A stretch of 64,000 bases of DNA from Tritrichomonas foetus. Taxonomy: Eukaryota; Parabasalia; Tritrichomonadida; Tritrichomonadidae. The notes beneath the pieces were generated by a model. The model was not told the DNA's origin. It did no database searches and saw only the letters and a list, made by a program, of their open reading frames with translations. Position 1 is the first letter of the stretch, and every line of letters begins with the position of its first letter. Both the position numbers and the translations under genes were made by a program. Below, piece by piece: positions 18,503 to 27,955 of the stretch. The stretch spans positions 26,191 through 90,190 of the forward strand of contig MLAK01000451.1 of assembly GCA_001839685.1 (NCBI GenBank), read 5' to 3'.

Positions 18503-19714
18503 ATGAGTTTTAAGCGAGATTACGATTCCGAACTGAAACAATTAATGGATATTTTCGGTACACAGTACGATTCCTTGACGCTTCGTGAAATTCTTTTGGA
18601 AAGCCCCAATTTCGAAAATGCTATGAACCGCATTATTGATAACCCAGACATTGGAAATTGGAATTCGAAAGGCAAAAAGACAGAAACGCAAACATCACAT
18701 AACAAACCATACGCTCGTAATCCTAACGGTTATAAGGATGGCTTTAAAGATGGTGAAAGGAGGACAAACGGTTTTGAAGGAAAGAGAGGTGGCCGAGGTG
18801 GAAAACGCGGTGGTGGCCCTCGCCAAGATTTTCACGACAATAGGAGAAATCATGAATATCGCGATAATTATCATAATAAGCCAAACGCTCAACAAGTATC
18901 ATCAAATGCACCAGCTAAGAATTCACCATGGGCGAATGTAACAATTGCCGAATCATCAAGACCTGCACATGAAAATAATAATTCCAATAAACCAAATCAA
19001 GTCCAAAATGTTCCACATGAAGAGCCAGTCGCTCCAGTTGTAGAGAAGTCAGTTGAAAAGCCAATCGAACACCCAGTAGTTCAAGAGCAGCCAAAGCATG
19101 AAATTGAACCACAGCACGAAGAAGTTTTGGAAGAAGAAATTCCAGAACCAGAACCAGAGCCAATTTCTCAAAAAGCTCATCAATTTTCATCGTCAATTCA
19201 ACAACCATCACAACAACAACCAATCCAAGCGCAAGCATCACCAGTCCAAAATTCCAGAAACTATCCTGCTGCTGATCAAGCATCGCATATTGATCAACCA
19301 GAAGCTCCAATTTTTGTTCCAAACACACCAGCCATCACCATTCCAACACAACCACAACAGCCTGCACCAGCTGCAGTTGCAGCTTCTGTTGTGTCTTCCA
19401 GTGTGAAGCCAAAGAATGGATCTCTTCTTTCTTTACCTGTCTCACTCAAAGGAATTCAGCCAAACTACGAGAATTTCGGCAACTTCTCAGCAAATAGTCA
19501 GGACTCGCACAGGCAGCATGCTGGCGGATACCCAGGTTATCCATACGCAATGGCACAGCAGCAGATGATGTACTCACCGCAGTATCAGTACCAACAGGGA
19601 GCACCTCAGATGGCACAACAAATGCCGATGGGACAGATGGGACAGCACCAAATGTACCAGAACTTCCCTTCAACAGGAATAAATAACAGTCCGGCAACAC
19701 CACCAGGCTTCTAG
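18503..19714 (+). CDS. CUE/UBA-like plus RGG-box, Gln-rich protein (UBAP2L/Lingerer-like architecture)
   Basis: A 403-residue protein. Residues 8-46 form a three-helix CUE/UBA-like domain (ELKQLMDIFGTQYDSLTLRE...NAMNRIID). An Arg/Gly-rich box follows at about 94-108 (GKRGGRGGKRGGGPRQ). A short SPWANVTIAES motif comes next, then a Pro/Gln/Glu-rich disordered middle. The C-terminus is Gln/Met/Tyr-rich (QQMMYSP, QYQYQQGAPQ, GQMGQHQMYQN). A ubiquitin-binding domain followed by an RGG box and a Q-rich tail is the layout of UBAP2L/Lingerer RNA granule proteins. Orthology is inference. It is likely an RNA-binding cytoplasmic protein prone to granule formation. Confidence 0.65.
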   Translation: MSFKRDYDSELKQLMDIFGTQYDSLTLREILLESPNFENAMNRIIDNPDIGNWNSKGKKTETQTSHNKPYARNPNGYKDGFKDGERRTNGFEGKRGGRGGKRGGGPRQDFHDNRRNHEYRDNYHNKPNAQQVSSNAPAKNSPWANVTIAESSRPAHENNNSNKPNQVQNVPHEEPVAPVVEKSVEKPIEHPVVQEQPKHEIEPQHEEVLEEEIPEPEPEPISQKAHQFSSSIQQPSQQQPIQAQASPVQNSRNYPAADQASHIDQPEAPIFVPNTPAITIPTQPQQPAPAAVAASVVSSSVKPKNGSLLSLPVSLKGIQPNYENFGNFSANSQDSHRQHAGGYPGYPYAMAQQQMMYSPQYQYQQGAPQMAQQMPMGQMGQHQMYQNFPSTGINNSPATPPGF

Positions 19715-20275
19715 CGCCGTGGGAGTCATGATATAAACTGACTGCTAATATTTTATTTTGATTTCTTTCTTTTTTCCTTTTCTTTCTTTTAATCTTTTTC
19801 TTTCTAATGATTTGTTTCTTTGTTTTGATTTGTTTCTTTGTTTTGATTTGTTTCTTTGTTTTGATTTGTTTCTTTGTTTTGATTTGTTTCTTTGTTTTGA
19901 TTTGTTTTCAGTTTCGCGATCTCAATAGAATGAGAGAGCTGTGAAATGATTCTTTGGAATCCAGATAATTGACCAAATATGTTTTCAAATTAAGATGAAT
20001 AAATCATTCAACGAATTTAATAACGAAGATAGAAACAATATGACGATAAATCTGCAAAAAATCTATCGTCAAACCGGAAATGATTCAATTCTTTTGATGA
20101 GATATCTGAAAAAGTTTGATTTCGTAATCAATTGATAAGGTGATGATCATATGATGTATAGAATATGTGAAATTTGTGATTGATTGAAAAATTCAAAAAA
20201 CCAATCAAAAAGTGGATTTTTTTTGGAAATTGCGAAAAAAAAGGGAAAATAAATTACCCTTATTCACCATCTCCG
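19715..20275. other. Intergenic region containing an 18-bp tandem repeat
   Basis: The 3' flank of the CUE/RGG gene is pyrimidine-rich and carries a tandem array at 19809-19907, listed separately. The rest is AT-rich and leads to the AP-2 mu start. I see no other gene. Confidence 0.5.
19809..19907. repeat. 18-bp tandem repeat, five perfect copies plus a partial
   Basis: The unit GATTTGTTTCTTTGTTTT is repeated five times without change and then begins a sixth copy that diverges after nine bases. It lies about 95 bases after the stop codon of the CUE/RGG gene, probably in or near its 3' untranslated region. The pyrimidine-rich strand resembles the complement of the 16-bp array at 15.9 kb: both contain a TTTCTTT(T)GTTTT core. 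Confidence 0.95.
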
Positions 20276-21577
20276 ATGATTAGTGCCGTCGCCATCATCG
20301 ATAGAACAGGCGATATTCTCGCTATTCGTCGTTACCGTAAAGATCTGAGCATGAGTGCCCTTGACAACTTTCGCATTGGAGTCATTGCTGCCAAAGAGGC
20401 TGATGCTCCAGCTTGTATCGTTGACGAAACGTCCTTTCTTCATTACCTCGAAAACGAAATCTATTACGTCGCTGTGACCCGTCAGAACGCCAACGCTGGT
20501 GTTATTTTTGAGTTTCTCTCGAGGCTTCCTAGGGTAATCCGACAAATCTTAAATATCAAGGGGCCACTAAATGTCAGCACAATTAAGACCGAAGCACCTG
20601 AAATTATTGAATTACTCGATGAAATGGTCGATTCCGGCTATCCCCAAAATACCGATCCCGAATCTCTCAGATTACTCACACAACGTCAATCGCAGAGTTC
20701 ACAGCAGATTCCCGACAGCCAGGTCACGATTATGGCCACTGGCGCAATTTCATGGCGTGCACCGAAGATCAAATATAAGCGAAACGAAATCTTCGTCGAT
20801 GTCATCGAAAAAGTGTCACTTCTTGTTTCTGCAGCCGGAAAAATACTCGACGCATCAGTTAACGGAAATATCATGATGAAAGTCTATCTCTCAGGTATGC
20901 CCGAATGCAAAATCGGCTTCAACGATAAGGTCTCAATTGAATCAGAAAACCGACAGGGAATATCAGCTGTCAGGACAGGCGTCTCAATTGAAGTTGATGA
21001 TATGGTTTTCCATCAATGCGTCAAATTGACCAATTTCGCAAACGATAGAGCCATTTCATTCACACCGCCTGATGGGGAGTTCGAATTGATGCGGTATAGG
21101 AAAACCGAAAATATCGGCGTTCCATTCACAATCACACCAATGGTTCATGATTTGCCTGGAAACAAGCTGGAGATTCGCGTTAACGTACGTGCGACATATG
21201 ATATGAAATTGGCAGCAGCTCCAGTAATCTTATCCATACCTATGCCTGAAAACACATCAGGCGTGAAGATTCAGCCGAGTGCCGGCCGAGGCAAATACGT
21301 CGCCAACCAAAACGCGGTTGTCTGGAAAATCAGCAACTTCCCTGGTAAGTCTCAGGCAGACATTGTCGTTGTTGCGACCTGCCTCGCTGCAACACACAAG
21401 TCATCACCTGCAACAAAATTGAGTCTGCCAATTAAAGCGGAATTCAACATACCGATGTTTTCTGCATCAGGACTCGCACTGAGGTACCTTAAGGTGGTCG
21501 AAAAGTCTGGATATATACCTGAAAAGTGGTTGAGGTACGTCACGAGAGCAGGTAAATACGAAGTGAGAATGGTATAA
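20276..21577 (+). CDS. AP2M1: AP-2 adaptor complex medium (mu) subunit
   Basis: A 433-residue clathrin adaptor mu subunit. Residues 1-135 form the longin-like N-terminal domain (MISAVAIIDRTGDILAIR to LLDEMVDSGYPQNTDPESLR). The mu-homology domain begins at ISWRAPKIKYKRNEIFVDVI and runs to the C-terminus. It includes YLSGMPECKIGFNDKVSIES and FTPPDGEFELMRYRKTEN, which match AP-2 mu better than AP-1 mu; the MRYR sequence is typical of mu2. The subunit binds YxxPhi sorting signals and phosphoinositides at the plasma membrane for clathrin-mediated endocytosis. The frame is open upstream to a TTG, but homology begins exactly at the ATG at 20276. GC content is higher than in neighbours. Confidence 0.93.
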   Translation: MISAVAIIDRTGDILAIRRYRKDLSMSALDNFRIGVIAAKEADAPACIVDETSFLHYLENEIYYVAVTRQNANAGVIFEFLSRLPRVIRQILNIKGPLNVSTIKTEAPEIIELLDEMVDSGYPQNTDPESLRLLTQRQSQSSQQIPDSQVTIMATGAISWRAPKIKYKRNEIFVDVIEKVSLLVSAAGKILDASVNGNIMMKVYLSGMPECKIGFNDKVSIESENRQGISAVRTGVSIEVDDMVFHQCVKLTNFANDRAISFTPPDGEFELMRYRKTENIGVPFTITPMVHDLPGNKLEIRVNVRATYDMKLAAAPVILSIPMPENTSGVKIQPSAGRGKYVANQNAVVWKISNFPGKSQADIVVVATCLAATHKSSPATKLSLPIKAEFNIPMFSASGLALRYLKVVEKSGYIPEKWLRYVTRAGKYEVRMV

Positions 21578-21984
21578 TGGATTGTGCATTTCCCTTTTAT
21601 TTAAAGTGCTTTTTATTCTTTTTCACTTTTCTGAAGGTTTGTTTTTTATTTGTTTTTCTTGCTTTTTCGTATGATTGAATAAAATGTATATGTATGTAAT
21701 TGAATATCCATTTGTTAATGAGCATATGTTTACATACCATATGATTTTGTTTCAACAGTGATTAATTTCATCTAAATTTATTTTTTCTTTTCTTTTGATT
21801 CGTCTGATATTTTATTTAATATCTTTTTCTTATTTTAATTCTTTATTATCTCACTACAAAACTTTGGTGTAGACTACCAAAAAAGAGAAATTCATCATCA
21901 AAAATTGCATTTTTCATATAACATTTCGTGTTACTTCCTTTCTGCCTTAATTGGTCAAAATTTTTGTTATTTCACTTTTTTCAA
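21578..21984. other. Intergenic region with initiator-like motif at its right end
   Basis: AT-rich spacer between AP-2 mu and the NEDD8-like gene. The only feature is the initiator-like element next to the start codon, listed separately. Confidence 0.5.
21972..21977 (+). promoter_or_regulatory. Initiator-like element upstream of the NEDD8-like gene
   Basis: TCACTT lies 7 bases before the ATG and matches the trichomonad initiator core TCA(C/T)(A/T)(C/T). In Trichomonas vaginalis such elements sit a few to 20 bases before the start codon and direct transcription. Use in this organism is inferred. Confidence 0.5.
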
Positions 21985-22218
21985 ATGCTAATTCAAGTCC
22001 ACACCGTCTCAGGCCGTAAACATCAAATCGATGTCGAACCAAACATGACAATCGGAGCCATCAAAGAGGAACTTCAACAACGCGAAGGCATTTCCGTCCA
22101 GCAACAGCGTCTTCTTTTCCGTGGTCAAAATCTTAACGATCAAACAACAATCGAAACCGCTCACATTCAAGCCGGAGAAGTTCTCCATATGGTTCTTGCT
22201 CTCCGTGCTGGTTTTTAA
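21985..22218 (+). CDS. NEDD8-like ubiquitin-family modifier ending Ala-Gly-Phe
   Basis: A 77-residue ubiquitin-fold protein whose length matches NEDD8 plus one residue, with no gaps. NEDD8-type marks are GISVQQQRLLFRG, VLHMVLALR and Ala72, the residue that separates NEDD8 from ubiquitin (Arg72) for E1 choice. The hydrophobic patch is V8/L44/V70. Position 48 is Gln and the only lysines are 12 and 27, so chain building would be limited. The C-terminus is LALRAGF: residue 75 is Ala (GCT at 22207-22209) where NEDD8 has Gly, and Phe77 would have to be removed. A single base change would give the normal diglycine. The protein may be a non-conjugated or specially processed variant, or the base may be an error. 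The ATG at 21985 follows an initiator-like TCACTT. Confidence 0.88.
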   Translation: MLIQVHTVSGRKHQIDVEPNMTIGAIKEELQQREGISVQQQRLLFRGQNLNDQTTIETAHIQAGEVLHMVLALRAGF

Positions 22219-23879
22219 AGAATGTTTTTCCTAATTTTTCCATTTTTTAATTATTATTATTATTATTATTATTTTTGTCTTCTAAATAGCTCAGCTAGCT
22301 TTCTGTATTTTCAATTAGCTATTGATTGATTTTGTTTGAGTATCTTTGTTCATTCATTTTATCTCATTTTATTGCATTGAAATAATCATTTAACTATTTT
22401 TCTATATGAATATGCAAAAATGCACCTATTTATAAAACATTCATAATGGACTTATATGTGTCTCTCTGCTTTTGTCGATAAAATGTTCGCACATGGTTTT
22501 TGTCCAGAACGGGAGTAATTTCACCCTTTCTTAATATGAACAATGGAATTTCTCTTTTTAATAATTGAAAAGAAATTACTATATATGAAAAATTTTCCCA
22601 GTATTATTTGTGAAATCTTATAAAATCTCAATCAGTCATATAAACATCAAGTTTTCCATTTTTTAAATGTGTTAAAAGTTTTTGTATTTTATTAAAACTT
22701 CTATTACTGAAAAATGGAATACTTGTTTGGCTGAACAAAAATGATCATCCTGAACCTTTTTGAAGATTGATCTTACATATAGAACTGCTGGATGATATAT
22801 TTCTAAATTACAATCTTGTTTCAGAAAAGTAGGAAACATGATATGAACAAGAACATCATGTTTGTAGCTTAAAAATCTTTGTGCGTTGAATAAAAAAGAA
22901 TTTTACATCACATTATCACAGTTTGGAGTATACTATTCGCTTTAATTACATAAAGATTGAAGTTACATGTTGAATGTTTGAAAATAAAATGTATTTCTCA
23001 CGAAATATAGTATAAGGAGTAGAAATGTTACAATAAGAAGTGTTTTGATGTGCCTTTTTTTTTTCCAGTTGTATTTATTTACTCACAATATTAAGTTCTA
23101 TCTGATAATACACCTGGAAATAAAGACGAATTGATGAAAAAAGCCTATTATAACCCAAATTCTGGTGTGGTGAGGAGAAACAGTCTGATAGGAAGTGCCA
23201 ATTCACAATAAATAATCGAATTAAAAGGTGTGGTGATGCTAAATTTGATTCATGCGATTTGTTACCTCAATTGATATAATATAATAATAAAAATTACATT
23301 TTATAGAGAACATTCTTATTAAATGACATGAACAAGTACAATTGTGCGTTTAACAGAAGTTCAGGATGAAATGAATCATGATTTAAGATAACTTACTTGA
23401 AGAAAAAAATGATTTAAAGTGAATTGTGGTAGATGCAATCAATGAAGTGTTTAATTCCGCAGAAGGAAAGATTAAGAGTTTCTAATGAAGCAATCACATT
23501 CAATGATCATTAATGTGTAAAAAAGTTGGACCAAATTCTTTATTAAATGCATTATATTGGGGAAAAAAAGTATCAAAGAAATCTGTTTGTGCATATCAAT
23601 CAACAGTTTTGGACAATTGAAAAGATATAGGGTCAAATGTTTTATATAATAACAAATCATAAATAAAAGTGGCATACTATTCCGCAATTATGACCATATG
23701 TTCATCATCGATCATTTTCCAAATATATCGATTTGTCTATGTGCTGTGAACAAAGACACATAAGAAAAAGACACATAAGAAAAGAAAACTATAATTATTA
23801 TTTATTTTAATTACATGAAATATAGCGCACATCTATATACATCAAATATAAAGACAAAGAATTCTGTAAATAAAGTAGT
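22219..23879. other. Long intergenic region, no supported gene
   Basis: It lies between the NEDD8-like gene and the kinase on the other strand, both pointing inward. An ATT microsatellite occurs at about 22250-22275. A 71-codon frame at 23472-23687 (minus) is low in information and I do not call it a gene. Two near copies of AAGACACATAAGAAAA stand in tandem at about 23755-23785. I do not recognise an RNA gene. Confidence 0.45.
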
Positions 23880-24947
23880 TCAACAATCAATATCAAAAAT
23901 ACGACTTGATCTGTATCTTCTCATTGGAACTGTTGTTTCTAAAGCAATTTTGTTATCTTTTCGAAAATTAGCTGTTTGACTTCTTAAAGAATTTCTTCGA
24001 TACTTTCCATTGAAAGGAGAAATAATAGATGAAGCAAACTGGCCAAACTTCTGATTTGGCTGATCTTCGATATTAAATTTCCCATTTCTGAAGAAACTTG
24101 AAGATTGCGAATGATAAAATTTACGAATTTTAGAGTGTTGTCCAAAACTTTTGACGTAAGGATCTTCAGCCAAAGCCTCAAGTGATATTCGATCGTCTGG
24201 ATTAGCTTGAATCATCGACCTTATGACTCGTGCCATGTCGGGACACACGTAGTCAGGTATTGAAAATTCAGCTGCCGATATTTGTGTAATCATCAAAGAG
24301 GCATTGGAAATAGTCCATGGATGAGATCCTGTAACCATTTCATACAAAGTTACACCAAGTGACCAAGTGTCCCACTTTTTACCATCGTATTGGAGGCGCC
24401 TGATCACTTCCGGCGGTTGATAACAAGGAGAGCCCATGTACGTTAACAAGTCTATCTTTTCTGAAACAAATCCACATAATCCAAAATCTGTCACTTTTAT
24501 GTTTGGCACTGTGGTTAACAAAATGTTGGATGGCTTGATGTCCCGATGAATAATATTATTTCTATGTAGGAATAAAATGGCATGCAATATTTGATAAAAT
24601 ATATGTCCTGCTTCCTGCGCTTTTAAAAGCCGGTTTCGAATTATGTAATCAAGAAGGCTTCCGTTCGGACAGTATTCAAATACAATGTAGTGATAATTTG
24701 TATCATCCAAATAATCCAAAACTTTGACGATATTGCGATGGTTTATATTAAAGGTAACATCGATTTCTGCTTGCAAATGTCGAATATCTGCACTTCCCTG
24801 TATTTTTGACTTTGGTATTGCTTTGATGGCGACATCGACTTTTGAAGGCCTTTTGTGACCACGATAAACGTATGACGTTGATCCATGACCAATTAATTCT
24901 TCAAGCTCATACTGACCGACGAATTTTGGTAACAAGAAAGCGCACAT
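23880..24947 (-). CDS. Ser/Thr protein kinase, CAMK/AMPK-related
   Basis: A 355-residue kinase counted from the ATG at 24945-24947; upstream is only a TTG. Residues about 12-265 form a full kinase domain: Gly loop IGHGSTSYVYRG, ATP Lys in VAIKAIP, catalytic loop HRDIKPSNILL, DFGLCGF, PPE in place of APE, and WDTWSLGVTLYEMVTG. These fit the CAMK-like group common in trichomonads. The C-terminal 90 residues are basic and Ser-rich without a recognised domain and could hold phosphorylation or localisation signals. No transmembrane segment is present. All catalytic residues are intact, so it should be active. The broken kinase at 62.6 kb is a related family member with a similar basic tail. Confidence 0.92.
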   Translation of the reverse strand: MCAFLLPKFVGQYELEELIGHGSTSYVYRGHKRPSKVDVAIKAIPKSKIQGSADIRHLQAEIDVTFNINHRNIVKVLDYLDDTNYHYIVFEYCPNGSLLDYIIRNRLLKAQEAGHIFYQILHAILFLHRNNIIHRDIKPSNILLTTVPNIKVTDFGLCGFVSEKIDLLTYMGSPCYQPPEVIRRLQYDGKKWDTWSLGVTLYEMVTGSHPWTISNASLMITQISAAEFSIPDYVCPDMARVIRSMIQANPDDRISLEALAEDPYVKSFGQHSKIRKFYHSQSSSFFRNGKFNIEDQPNQKFGQFASSIISPFNGKYRRNSLRSQTANFRKDNKIALETTVPMRRYRSSRIFDIDC

Positions 24948-25429
24948 TTGAATTAGATGATTTTGATTTTGCAATATCAATTTTCAATTCAATATTATAA
25001 AATTTCTTATGAATGGTATTGATTCAATACTATTGAATTCATTCGTCCAAATAGTTTAACTTTTTAAATGATATTCGTTTTCTTCAATTTTCACAATTTC
25101 GATGCTTCCGAATAATTGAAAGATGATGAGATATTACATTTTTTCGTCATTGGTATTTAAACATATTTATCTAATAATTTTTGGACATTAAAAAAATATG
25201 TTATTATTCAATTGAAGGGTTCAATAGAAAATTAATACCAGAAATGTGAGATATCTCTTTGAAAATATATTCACCATAAATGTAATCATCGGTCAATTTT
25301 TAGAAAAAGTTGCATATTTCAATTAGAAATCACATTCTGAGTCAAGCAAATAAACTATACAATTATTTGTGCAAATCTGTAACAAATTGAAAAAGATTCT
25401 AATGAATAATAAAAATCGGAAAATGATTT
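24948..25429. other. Intergenic region, nothing recognised
   Basis: AT-rich spacer between two minus-strand genes (3' flank of the LRR-sulfatase gene and promoter of the kinase). No gene, RNA or repeat can be supported. Confidence 0.5.
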
Positions 25430-27955
25430 TTAGAGATCGTTTGTTGTCTTTGTTGTTTTGTCAACAATCTTGAGGGTTCCTTCACCAGCCCATTTAGCTT
25501 TTTCAATGAGTAACTCTCTGAGTTGTTGTTTAATTTCATAATAATCTGGATCATCTTTCAGGTCATTCTTTTCAGTTGGATCATGCTCAAGATCAAACAA
25601 GTGCTTGTCTGTCCATGTATCCTTATCGGTTCCTGGATCGCCAAATGGTCTCAGTCCTTCTGCATGAATGACATACTTCCATTTATGTGTACGAACAAGC
25701 CTTCCAACATAAGATTCAGAAACTTGAGAATACATTACGTTTTCCCAGTCTGGATTATTGTAGTCTTGAATTGGTCTTCCACGCCATTCTGCTGGTGGTG
25801 TTCCTCCTGCAGCGCGAATTAATGTTGGTGGAAAGTCGATTGAGCTGATAATTTTGTCAGAATCATGGCCACCATAAAAATCACGGCCTTTAGCGACGAA
25901 TGGAATATGTAAAGCAGATTCATAAGAACTTCTCTTGTAATCGTCAGAGCCTCCTGGTTCGATATCTTCTGTGTGGGATTTGAAGTGGCAACCGTGGTCA
26001 CTTGTATAAATAATGAGAGTATCATCATAAATACCTTTTTCTTTAAGTTCTTCGATAAGTCTTCCGAGATTCTTATCGAGAGCATTGCAGCAACCCAAAT
26101 AGTCTGGCATCCATGTTTCCCAATCGCCTTTTCCTTTTGTAAGGTCAGCAGGTTGTTCGAAATCACGGAATTTCTCTTTACTACCTTCTGGGCCTTCATA
26201 TGAGAAGTGATCATTTTGATGATGTGGTTCAATGTGTGAAAGGAAAAGTGCAAATGGTTTTTCAGAATCATCATAATTACGGATATATTCAAGTGCAAAG
26301 TCTGTAACACAATCAACTCTGTAACCTGTGAATTCACGTTTGTTATTATCTTGATCGAATAAGTATCCACCATAACCATGTGATGTAAATTCAAGAACAT
26401 CAGCAGCAACCCAGTATTGGTCCCAACCTCCTCTGTATTTGAGTGGAACTGGAATAGATTCATAATGTTGTTGATCTTGGTCAGATGCAAGATGCCACTT
26501 TCCAATGTATGCAATATTATAACCGCACTTCTTCAATTCGTCTGCAAGAAGGTTTGGTTGATTGTCTGGAAGTGGAGCAGCATTCTTGAAGCATCCTGTG
26601 GCTGTTGCATAAAGACCAGTTTGAATAACTGCACGAACTGGACCACAAACTGGTTGGTTAGTAAAACAATTTCTGAAGTTAACACCTTCACGTGCAAGTT
26701 GATCAAGATAAGGTGAAATGTCAAGTTTTTGACCATTAGCACCAATTGTATCCCATCTTTGTTGATCACTGAAGAAGAAAACAATATTTTCTTTCTTGTT
26801 GGATTTCTTTGGTGTGTATCTCTTCCTTTCTTCTTCAGTAAGTGGCTTCATTTGTGGGCGTTTTGGCCATGGTGTGAATCTTGGCTTCTTATTATCAGCT
26901 TCTGGTACTGGGTCCTTCAATTCAACAATTTGACCTTGTGTGAGGGCGATGATTCCTTCACTGAACCATTCAAAATCGAATTGTGAATGAACAAAGACAA
27001 CTTTGAGATTGTTAGAATGTGCAAAGATATACTTTCCATTAGACCTAAGTGTCTCTGGAAGTGTGATATATTCAAGACGTGAGCAGTTGCTGAAAGCATA
27101 ATCGTTAATTCTGAAAAGCTTGGAGGGCTCAGCGAATGTGACATTTAAGAGACTCGGCGTGTTGGCAAAAGCGGAGACACCGATGGTTTGAATGTTTTCG
27201 CTAATTAAAACATGCTGCAAGTTTTGGCAACCAGTGAAAATGTAATCACCAAGATTATTTGCAAATCTTGGAACTTCGAAGGCTTGTCTTGCTGGGCAAA
27301 TTGGCGGCTCTCCTTCCTTGGCTGGCTTTGGACGAATCAAGGTGACGTTTACGAGGTTGCTGAAAGGTGAAATAAAATCACGAGCAGTGAAAGGAATATA
27401 CACAAATCTGACATTCAACATTCCAGTGAAGAAAAATTCTGGAATTTCATGAACAGCACCTTCAATGGTAAGATTGACCAATGATGAGCATCCGTGAAGA
27501 ACAAGCTTTGGCAATTCAGTGACAGATGGCGGAAAAACGAAAGATTTGAGAGAAATACAATCGACGAATGACTTCAATCCAATATCGATTACTCCTGGCG
27601 CTGAAAAGTCGACGAGATGGGATGAATGGGCAAAGGCTTCCTTTCCAATGGTTTGGACATTCTCGAGATGAACTTTTTGAAGCTTTGAATTATAGAAACA
27701 GCGTTCTGGAATTCGATTATTGATAACTGTAGCTTTCTTGCTCATTACGAGTTCGTTGAGATTTGGAAACATCTTGGATATTTCGGAAATGTCGAAAACG
27801 CCACGTTTGAGGGCAAGTGAAGTTACTTGTTGGTTATCTGAAATTCCGGAGATCGAAAAAGCAGCCGCAAAATCGTCGGTGGTGATTGGAGCGTTGCCAT
27901 TAAAGCTAACTTTGATGGAGTCAGCAAGAACGAGGGCACTCAAGATGAAAAACAT
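25430..27955 (-). CDS. Secreted fusion of BspA-like LRR domain and type I sulfatase
   Basis: One uninterrupted 841-residue frame. A signal peptide (MFFILSALVLA) starts the protein. Residues about 20-330 are BspA-like LRR_5 repeats, e.g. LQKVHLENVQTIGKEAFAHS and FANTPSLLNVTFAEPSKLFR. A Pro/Lys-rich linker leads to a sulfatase domain at about 388-830. Its metal ligands are in FFFSDQQRWD and TSDHG. The catalytic cysteine is Cys437 in the CGPVR motif, which formylglycine-generating enzyme would convert, and GKWHL and SHIEPHH carry the other active-site residues. BspA-like proteins are the largest surface family of trichomonads and bind host or matrix proteins. A sulfatase would remove sulfate from mucins or glycosaminoglycans. 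I know of no described fusion of the two. No membrane anchor is seen, so it is probably secreted. The sulfatase looks bacterial in style. Confidence 0.93.
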   Translation of the reverse strand: MFFILSALVLADSIKVSFNGNAPITTDDFAAAFSISGISDNQQVTSLALKRGVFDISEISKMFPNLNELVMSKKATVINNRIPERCFYNSKLQKVHLENVQTIGKEAFAHSSHLVDFSAPGVIDIGLKSFVDCISLKSFVFPPSVTELPKLVLHGCSSLVNLTIEGAVHEIPEFFFTGMLNVRFVYIPFTARDFISPFSNLVNVTLIRPKPAKEGEPPICPARQAFEVPRFANNLGDYIFTGCQNLQHVLISENIQTIGVSAFANTPSLLNVTFAEPSKLFRINDYAFSNCSRLEYITLPETLRSNGKYIFAHSNNLKVVFVHSQFDFEWFSEGIIALTQGQIVELKDPVPEADNKKPRFTPWPKRPQMKPLTEEERKRYTPKKSNKKENIVFFFSDQQRWDTIGANGQKLDISPYLDQLAREGVNFRNCFTNQPVCGPVRAVIQTGLYATATGCFKNAAPLPDNQPNLLADELKKCGYNIAYIGKWHLASDQDQQHYESIPVPLKYRGGWDQYWVAADVLEFTSHGYGGYLFDQDNNKREFTGYRVDCVTDFALEYIRNYDDSEKPFALFLSHIEPHHQNDHFSYEGPEGSKEKFRDFEQPADLTKGKGDWETWMPDYLGCCNALDKNLGRLIEELKEKGIYDDTLIIYTSDHGCHFKSHTEDIEPGGSDDYKRSSYESALHIPFVAKGRDFYGGHDSDKIISSIDFPPTLIRAAGGTPPAEWRGRPIQDYNNPDWENVMYSQVSESYVGRLVRTHKWKYVIHAEGLRPFGDPGTDKDTWTDKHLFDLEHDPTEKNDLKDDPDYYEIKQQLRELLIEKAKWAGEGTLKIVDKTTKTTNDL

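Noticed and set aside
10483..22218. A functional cluster of membrane-traffic genes (DOCK, AP-2 mu, NEDD8-like)
   Set aside because: Unrelated genes lie between them, strands are mixed and there is no shared regulatory motif. Co-location is probably chance.
22219..23879. Hidden gene in the 1.6-kb spacer
   Set aside because: Only short AT-driven frames are present and no protein-like stretch survives inspection.
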